Origin: CAIVSN01 sp040383945
GTDB taxonomy: Bacteria > Patescibacteriota > Gracilibacteria > BD1-5 > UBA2023
Assembly (NCBI GenBank): GCA_040383945.1
Contig: JBEICN010000012.1
Span: forward strand, 1-23,364
DNA: 23,364 bases
Direction: 5' to 3'
How positions within the stretch are numbered: position 1 is the stretch's first letter; every line of letters starts with the position of its first letter. Below the pieces are notes generated by a model. That model did no database searches and was not told the origin of the DNA. It saw nothing but the letters and a program-made list of their open reading frames with translations. Below are positions 16,610-23,364 of this stretch, one piece after another. The position numbers and the translations under genes are program-made.

Positions 16610-18181
16610 ATGATCAAATTTTTTTCTCTGATACTCGCTCTCGTATTGATTGGAGCAAATACGGCACTGCCGGTCTATGCAAAACCAACTAAGGCACGAA
16701 GCAATGTAGTTCTCGAGCTGAGCCAAAAACCCAAAAAGCAAATTCTCTCTGATCAAGAGCTTTTTATGGTAATGGTGGATGTTGTTGCGGAATACGGAGA
16801 AATTCCATCAAGCTACAAATATATCAAACTCCAAAATACCAATACACCAGAAAACACGAGACTCTACAAAGCGTACCAAAAAGCGGTGTACCTTGATATT
16901 CTCAAGCCATCACAGATTCCTCTGACATTCCAAGGGCAGGCAACACACCAAAAAATGATCAATTACACCAATTTGTTCTTCTGAGAAAAAAAGAATGGTG
17001 TAATACTGGTGAATGGAACCGAACTTAGGGCTATCAAAAAGAAGCTCACGTATGACGATCTTGTGCTGTACGCAAATAACTATCTGAATTCCAAATCTAC
17101 TGAGGAGCCAATACAGAATGCGGCTGGATTCGAAATACTCGCTGACGCCTACCAACGACTCATGACGGAACATATCGATAATGCAAAATTCTCTCAACGA
17201 GATCTTATGTACGGAGCGATAGAAGGAATGGCAAAGGCAACGGGAGATCAATTTACTGTATTTTTTCCACCAGCAGCAACTCAAGAATTCGAGGAAAGCA
17301 TCAATGGAGAATTCGAAGGTATCTGAGCCATACTCGATATGTCAAATCCGGGTGAATTACTGATTACTTCAGTACTTATGGGAAGCCCGGCAGAAAAATC
17401 AGGTGCCAGAGGTGGAGATCGTATTCTCAAGGTCGATGATTATGAAATCATCAAAACAAGTTCTATAGAAAATGTCATTTCTCGTATCAAGGGCCCTGCC
17501 GGAACCTCGGTCACACTCACTATTCTGAGAAATGGAACCAAGATGGATATCAAAATAATCCGCGCAAAAATAAAGATGGAAATGGTCGGATACAAAAAAC
17601 TTGATTCAAATACCTCGCTTATCACGATTGCAAGTTTTTGAGATGGGACGATTGCCGGATTTCGAAAAGCGGTGGAGCAAATGAAGGCAGATGCTGTAAA
17701 GCGTATCATTATCGACCTCCGAAATGATGGTGGAGGAAATGTGCGCGAAGTGTCTGATATTCTGGATTACTTTGTGCCTATGAGCCAAAATAAATTCTCC
17801 ATGAAAACACTCGCAAGCACAGAAGTCTCACTCTCAACTGGACTTGACGAGCACTTCAAAAATAAAGAAATAGTTATCTTGATCAACAAAGGAACAGCAT
17901 CCGCAAGCGAAATCATGGTAACTGCTATCCAAGACTATCTCCCCGTTCAAACCAAAGTCATCTGAGAGACAAGTTATGGAAAAGGTTCTGCACAGCAATT
18001 CTTCAACTACTTTGATGGTTCAAGCCTCAAGTACACGGTGGCCAAATGGTACAGCGGAAAAAATAACCGCTCCGTAAACAGCACGGGTATTGTACCAGAT
18101 TTTACAGTAGAATTCGATGCGGAAAAGTATCGTCAAGGAGTGGATAATCAGCTTGAATACGCAAGAACGCTCCAGTATTAA
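16610..18181 (+). CDS. S41 family C-terminal-processing protease with PDZ domain
   Basis: 523 residues with TGA as Gly at several sites. An N-terminal signal peptide (MIKFFSLILALVLIGANTA, cleaved near VYA-KP) is followed by about 190 residues, the first part resembling an S-layer-homology-like region. A PDZ domain comes next (LLITSVLMGSPAEKSGARGG, then DRILKVDD). The tail-specific protease core has ITIASFGDGT, IIIDLRNDGGG, and the catalytic serine in NKGTASASEIM with its lysine in GETSYGKGSAQ. It is exported and should degrade or process envelope proteins from their C-termini. Glycines in ASFG and VIGETSYGKG are TGA-coded. The gene ends TAA. The 243 bp downstream (18182-18424) hold no evident gene. 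Confidence 0.92.
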
Positions 18182-18424
18182 TTATTTTCTTTCCTGCTCT
18201 CTCCCCTTCATCACGAAGTAACGTACTTGCTGTAGTCGTGCCGAGGAAAATATACAACTAGAGAGATGCATCTGTACAAAGCTTGACTGCTACAGTAATT
18301 GTGCTTGAGACTAAGTGGATATTTTGATTTGGGATGAAAGAGTAACATCTTTCACGAGTAAAGTTTGCAAACCTCGAAATGTAGTATATTCTTAACTCAA
18401 GAAATTTGTTTTACCCCTCACAAT

Positions 18425-19309
18425 ATGAAATACCAATTTAACACCAAAATGGTAGCTTCACTTATCGCCACCACCCTCATCGTGAGTGGTCTCGCCTACG
18501 CTGCCACCACCATCACGAGCACCTCTCAAACCGTCGTAAACAATGACATCATGAGTGCGGCTTGGTTTAATGATGTGAATAGTAAGATTGCGAATCTTGT
18601 CGCTAAAGTAACGAATATTGAAACAAATTCATTACCTGATGTTAACGGCAAGATTGCGAATCTCAATACCAAAATGACAACCGTAGAAACAAAACTCTCA
18701 AATGTTTCGACGGCTCAAAATCGAATCACTGGAAGTTGTCCCACTGGAAAAGCCATCCAATCAATTGCTGCCGATGGTACCGTAACATGTGTTTCTACGT
18801 GAGCGAACCCTGTTACTTTTTTTGGAGCTTGGAGAACTACATATTGGTGGGAAACCTTAGATAACACCGTTACGATTTCTTGCCATAAGGCAGGGGGTGC
18901 GATATTAGTAGGAAATACGCAGCCGGGTAGTTGTGGCTCGAATGCAGAAGGTACAGAGTGGTATTGTTCCCCTGATGAGCTCATTAGCTCAGTTACCCTC
19001 GCTCCGGATTGTGCTTGAGGTCAAATGATATGACAGCCTCCGGCTCGAGTGATTTTGAGAGTTACAGCTAGGGATGCTTGAGATTGGCCAGATATCGGCA
19101 CTACCTACGTATTTGGGAGCGGTCCCGGAGAGCTCGCCTTCAATCAAGAACATTTCGTTTGGGACTATGTGAGCAATTGACGCAATAGATTATGGCTCAC
19201 TGTCAATACGACGGGCACTGTGACCAATCTTCGAGTGCGTTCTGAAGATTATAGCTCTGGGCAGGGTGGTGTTCGCTTTACTACTGAAGTCCAATTTGTC
19301 AGTAACTAG
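18425..19309 (+). CDS. Secreted protein with short coiled coil and Cys-rich C-terminal domain
   Basis: 294 residues, six TGA-coded Gly. A signal peptide (MKYQFNTKMVASLIATTLIV then SGLAYA) is followed by a Thr/Ser segment, then heptad-like repeats at about 50-95 (VNSKIANLVAKVTNIE, VNGKIANLNTKMTTVE) suggesting a trimeric or dimeric coiled coil. RITGSCPTGKAIQSIAADGT, followed by VTC, is a motif often seen in tail-fibre-like or pilin-associated surface proteins. The C-terminal 160 residues carry about six cysteines and look beta-rich. It is probably a surface or adhesion protein. ATG 18425 is preferred over an upstream in-frame codon because it starts the signal peptide. Confidence 0.75.
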
Positions 19310-19443
19310 CTTGCTTCCCGCAAACTCTACATCAGTTTTACATGTACCCCTTTCGTTCTTCAGCATATTTCTCAAAATAGTCGCAAAACATTTCTACATA
19401 ACCTAGAAGTGCCAATCTATTCCAAATTACCGTAAGAATTCAT

Positions 19444-19472
19444 TTGACCCGATAATCCAAGTAGATTATACT
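19444..19472 (+). promoter_or_regulatory. Promoter of the 462-residue secreted protein gene
   Basis: TTGACC (19444-19449), 17-bp spacer, TATACT (19467-19472): a near-consensus sigma-70-type promoter. Transcription would start about 19 nt before ATG 19498, with no Shine-Dalgarno sequence between. Confidence 0.8.
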
Positions 19473-19497
19473 GCCGCTATTATTATCTTTCAAAAAT

Positions 19498-20886
19498 ATG
19501 AAAAAAATTCTAAGTTGTCTCACGATAGTTGCCCTAAGCTTCACCAGCATATCTAGCACCCTTGCGGCACCAAACAGCTCGGCTGAAACAAGTACAAAAG
19601 TCACCCCAAAAAACAAAGAAGCTCGCATGCTCGTAGAAGCTGATCTTATCAAGATGCAAAAAGATGCTATTGGAATGGTACGATCTCTTATACAAACCTA
19701 TCTCAAATCCGAAGCCACAGAAAGTGGGAACATGAAATGGGAATCTTCCGCAAAAGATAGCGACTATGAGTTCCAGGTAAATACGGATATTGAAAAATAC
19801 ATCAACATCATAAGCTACCTTCAAGGTAAGCAAGAGTTCTGAGCAAAAGGAAAGGTGCAACTCGATAGCTCTGGAACAAGATTTGATTATGAATCTCAGC
19901 CAACAAAAAATGCTGATGGACTCAATGTTTATCCAAAAAACAACTGGAATCTCACTGCAACGATTGACTTCGACTTTAATGTAAAGCTGATTGGAAATGA
20001 CATGTATGTTACTATTTCAGAATTTAAGGTAGATCGTTCCGGAACTGATGCTGAAGTTACAGCATTTGACGAAAGTTTTCGAGAAATTCAAAGATATGTA
20101 GGAGTGACTTACAAGGTACCGGGAAGTTATGCAGGTTTTGAAAATCCTACCTTGCTCATGAAGCAACTAGAGGCAGTGTTTCAAGTTCTCGAAAATAAAT
20201 CTCTTTTTGAAGTAGAGTCCACAAAAGGTGATACACACCGTTTGTGAATCAAAAAATCTACGATTCAAGCGATCAACCTTGCACTTGGAAGAAAGAAAAA
20301 TGCCAGCATGAACCAAATGATGCTCGATGACAAAAAAATGGGACTTACCTATCAAAAAACAACTACTGGAGGTATATTCAAGTTAACCGAAAGAAAAAAC
20401 AAGCAAAATTATATGCAAATTTCGAGTGAAAACGGGGAATATTCTATGGATATGGTATCTTCGGAAGTAAACCGCCGACTCAAAACACGGGAGTATATTC
20501 AGATGCAAATGAGCAAAGATTCTATGACTATGAAGACCGCACTGATAGATTCCTATTCTTCAAATTGGATTGATTTGACTTGGAAAAATAATCAACTCAA
20601 TGCAAAATTCACAAATTCAGTAAACGCTCAAACTACCACCTATGAAGCGCAGGGGGCTCTCGATATTTGGACCGGTAATATGGATCTCAAGTTCATGGAA
20701 AATTCCAAACAATTTGGAAATCTCTCCGTCAAATCGGGAGAGAATAGTCTTGACTTCTCAATGAACTTCACATTTGACTCAATTCTAGGAATCGGACAAT
20801 TCCGTCTCAATGGAGAAGGCGCCGCTCAAACAAGTAAAACGGCTCAAGAAATCAAAACCCCCGAAACATTCGAAACTATCAATTAA
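19498..20886 (+). CDS. Exported protein of unknown function
   Basis: 462 residues with two TGA-coded Gly. Clear signal peptide (MKKILSCLTIVALSFTSISS, cleaved after TLA-A or nearby). The mature part is mostly beta-strand-like with alternating hydrophobic residues (ATIDFDFNVKLIGNDMYVTI; LDIWTGNMDLKF; LDFSMNFTFDSI), few cysteines and no TM helix. The pattern resembles a lipid- or ligand-binding periplasmic-type fold, but I do not recognise a family. It has its own promoter and a terminator downstream. Confidence 0.75.
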
Positions 20887-20915
20887 TTCGATTTTTTCAA
20901 AAAGAGACTATACTT

Positions 20916-20940
20916 GAAGGGATATCTATCCCTTCTTTTA
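20916..20940 (+). terminator. Intrinsic terminator after the 462-residue secreted protein gene
   Basis: GAAGGGAT and ATCCCTTC form a perfect stem (20916-20935) followed by TTTTATTTT. A TATACT box (20909-20914) just before it could be the -10 of the next gene, placing the hairpin at that gene's mRNA 5' end. Confidence 0.75.
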
Positions 20941-20951
20941 TTTTCCATTCT

Positions 20952-21683
20952 ATGTCACAGAATCACAAAGAAAACTCTTGAATCAAAAAAAGTAATTTCA
21001 TTGCCGTGGTTCTTATCACTGTAGCCCTGGTGTATATTTGGAAAACAGAACAAACTCCCAAACCTCCACTCGACAGGACCGTCGCGAGTAAAAGCTCCAC
21101 GGGAGTAATGGCTCCTCAAAAAACTTCCTCTCAGGAATCAAATACCCCCACTACATTAACTACCACTTCCTGAAGTGCCACGAATACTCAGACTCCCCCA
21201 CCCGCAGAACCTAAAATGGAAAATACAAATGAAGTAGAAGATATAAATGGGGCAACTCCTCCGAATCCCTCTCCTGCTAGCACCTCCCTTTCCGCTATTC
21301 CAGGAGATACTACTTCCTCTGATACACAAACAGGGAGTATGGCTTCATGAACTATCTCCTATTACAACAACTATTTGGATTATGGACTCAGTCTTCCAAA
21401 GGGATCGTATTACGCTGGATATGGATGACAAGATGGAGCAGCCCATACTATGGGCTTTGCCAGTGGAACTGGCGTCACAAGTTTTGAAGAGGCACCTATA
21501 CAACTTTGGTACTACCCCAACAAACTTTTCCCAGAGCTCAAAAATGGAGAAAATAGCTTCTACCAAGACCCTAGCACGAACATGACCTACCTCAAGCTCG
21601 GGAATGGTACTATTAGGCTTCGAGGAAATATGGAAGATCCGATGCTTTTGAAAATCCTAGAAACCGTACATCGAGGAGATTAG
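20952..21683 (+). CDS. Membrane-anchored protein with Ser/Thr/Pro-rich linker
   Basis: 243 residues with several TGA-coded Gly. A short cytoplasmic start (MSQNHKENSGIKKS) precedes one TM helix (NFIAVVLITVALVYIW). Then come about 110 residues rich in Ser, Thr and Pro, typical of an extended wall-spanning linker. A compact external domain follows (ISYYNNYLDYGLSLPKGSYY, AGYGGQDGAAHTMGF, then PIQLWYYPNK and a short C-terminal tail). No family recognised. The topology suggests a surface-displayed domain. The stop is TAG at 21681. Confidence 0.75.
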
Positions 21684-21697
21684 TGCCTCAGTGAAGC

Positions 21698-21732
21698 AAA
21701 AAATACCCTTCGAAAATTCGTGGGGTATTTTT
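21698..21732. terminator. Bidirectional terminator between convergent genes
   Basis: AAAAAATACCC and GGGGTATTTTT pair around an 11-13 nt loop, with A and T tracts on both sides. It lies 15 bp past the anchored-protein gene and 35 bp past tgt, so it can serve both. Confidence 0.8.
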
Positions 21733-21766
21733 GTGAATATATACGAACTCAGCTCCTTAAAAAGTC

Positions 21767-22951
21767 CTACTTCGTGACATACCCTTCCCAAAAGTCCTTT
21801 CTGAATTTTTCATAAGCACCAGAGAGTATGGCCGCTCGAGCGCTTTGAGAAATCTTGATGAGATATTCCAAATTATGCAGGGAGAGCAGCTGGCCGCCAA
21901 GACTCTCATCAGCCTTGATGAGATGTCGCAAATATCCAAGTGAGTAGTTTTTGGAAACCATCGTCTCAAATCCAGGTTTCATGGGAATACCCTCCTTTTC
22001 ATGAATGTGCTTGGCAATAGGAATTTTAAGATTTCCAAAGCTCGTAAACGCTACTCCATGCCTTCCAAGTCGAGTTGGTAACACGCAGTCAAACATATCG
22101 ATACCTCGATACATTCCCTCGACGAGATCTTCTGGCGTACCCACCCCCATAAGATACCGAGGTTTTGCATGGGGAAGCTCCGGTGCTATAACATCAAGAA
22201 TACGAAGCATATCCTCTTTGGATTCACCAACCGAAAGTCCACCGATTGCCATCCCCAAAGTCGGAAGATCGCGAATAAACTTCACTGACTCTATCCGAAG
22301 ATCTTCGTAGATTACTCACTGAGCAATAGGAAATAACGCCTGCGTATTTTGCCCCTGCTCTCTGCGTTCATTTTGAATTTTTTCATGCGCCGACACGCAA
22401 CGGAGCGCCCAGCGGTGCGTGAGATCCATGGCTTTTTTTGCATAAGCTCGACTGGAAGTTCCGGGGGAACATTCATCGAATGCCATGATGATATCTCCCC
22501 CAAGATTGGATTCTATCTGCATGACTGACTCTGGCGTGAACATATAACGCGTTCCATCAAGATGCGAATGAAAACGCACGCCTTCTTCATTGATCTTTAC
22601 CAGATTCTCTTTACGACGAGCTCCCTCCCCAACTCCAGCTTGTCAAAGTGAGAATACCTGAAATCCGCCACTATCCGTGAGAATTGGCAATGATACATTC
22701 GCAAAACCATGAACTCCACCAAATTCTTTGACCACTTCTGAACCAGGGCGCATTTCTAGATGATAGGTATTTGCCAAAATAATTTGACTCCCGATTTCCA
22801 TAATCTGCTCACGAGTAATTCCCTTGACGGTTGCCTGAGTTCCCACTGGCATAAAAATGGGGGTTTTGACGGTTCCGTGTGGTGTAACAAGGGTACCCGC
22901 GCGAGCAAAACCGTCACTCGCTTCAACGGCATAAGAGAATCCTGGAATCAT
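21767..22951 (-). CDS. tgt: Queuine tRNA-ribosyltransferase (tRNA-guanine transglycosylase)
   Basis: 394 residues with TGA as Gly. It should exchange guanine 34 for preQ1 in tRNAs with GUN anticodons. TDSGGFQ (92-98) supplies the base-stacking/proton-transfer Asp; FDEC and PIAQG match the preQ1-recognition Cys and Gln; GGLSVGE is present; GIDMFDCVLPTR carries the nucleophile Asp (about 288). The Gly of PIAQG, near-invariant in the family, is TGA. The zinc site is abnormal: where the family has C-x-C-x-x-C before NYS-x-x-YLRHL, this protein reads PGFETMVSKNYSLGYLRHL, with no cysteine, though the LHN His remains (about 359). Start ATG 22951 follows the rseP stop by 21 bp on the same strand, so they form one operon. 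Confidence 0.93.
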
Positions 22952-22972
22952 GGAACTATACAGAATAAAAAT

Positions 22973-23364
22973 CTATTTGGTAACGATACGAACGATGTCT
23001 TGGTAGGCCACAAAGATACTCATCAGCATAAGAAGTGCAAATCCAATCAGGTTTGCCCTTGCCTCGATCCAAGCAGTGCCATATTTTCCCCTGGAAACTT
23101 TGGAAAGAAGCGTGTGAATAGTGAGGAAGGCAAAACGACCTCCGTCCAATGCTGGAAATGGAAGAAGATTAAATACTCCGAGGTTGATACTAATGAGTGC
23201 CGCAATTGCCAGAATCACTGCTACTGGAACTTGCTCTTCCACCATATTCACAAAAACATTTCCGATTCAAATTGGCCCGGATAGGCTTTGTGTAGCCTCG
23301 CTGCGTTCTGTTGGTGTTCGTGGACTCACGAGCTTTCGTACGAGATTTCCCAAAAGTTCAAGGG
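22973..23364 (-). CDS. rseP: RseP-type M50 zinc metalloprotease, C-terminal part
   Basis: The last 130 or so codons of a gene that runs off the right edge. SLSGPIGIG (with a TGA-coded Gly) is the typical RseP segment after the PDZ domains, followed by a TM helix around VAVILAIAALISINLGVF, the third zinc ligand in NLLPFPALDGGRF, and a final TM helix (LIGFALLMLMSIFVAY). It would perform regulated intramembrane proteolysis. The HExxH part and PDZ domains lie outside the window. Read in-frame from about 23362. Confidence 0.9.

Noticed and set aside
80..23364. Widespread pseudogenisation suggested by frequent in-frame TGA
   Set aside because: TGAs fall on conserved glycines and the frames are otherwise intact, which indicates recoding rather than decay.

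Overview
This window reads correctly only if UGA is decoded as glycine (translation table 25), as known for Absconditabacteria (SR1) and Gracilibacteria. With the standard code almost every gene breaks at TGA. Read as Gly, long frames appear, and several of these TGAs sit on glycines that are near-invariant in their families: the Walker A of an AAA ATPase, the LDG of an M50 protease, the QG of Tgt, the GETSYGKG of an S41 protease. Every intact gene ends in TAA or TAG. The window is therefore probably from a candidate-phylum (CPR) bacterium of that clade. Gene starts mostly lack a Shine-Dalgarno sequence, and the clearest promoters lie only about 15-20 nt upstream of the start codon.

Layout. 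1-5640 (minus): a 1,517-residue single-chain acyl-CoA carboxylase (AccA-like, long helical insert, AccD-like, AccC-like, degenerate biotinyl-like end), overlapping by 14 bp a biotin-protein ligase. 5850-9160: two phosphoribosyltransferase-like proteins around an M50 protease. 9400-11530 (minus): a repeat-rich protein of unknown function with a GTGWCTA motif, apparently interrupted by a frameshift. 11530-13800: an AbiE-type toxin-antitoxin pair flanked by identical 44-bp direct repeats, with short terminal-repeat-like sequences nearby. 13800-15440: an AAA/DUF4143 ATPase, a possible 50-residue protein and tRNA-Gln(CUG) with a strong terminator. 15575-21683: an acidic unknown protein, then a plus-strand run of exported or membrane proteins (two-TM protein, S41/PDZ protease, three secreted or anchored proteins). 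21767-23364 (minus): tgt preceded by the 3' part of rseP.

Themes. The carboxylase and its ligase form a compact malonyl-CoA (or related) module. Three proteases (two M50, one S41) and several secreted proteins point to active envelope biology. The toxin-antitoxin cassette and the frameshifted repeat gene mark an accessory, partly decaying segment at about 9-14 kb. Points most worth following up are the A-D-C carboxylase fusion with a non-canonical biotinylation site, a Tgt that has lost its zinc cysteines, and the repeat-flanked toxin-antitoxin cassette.
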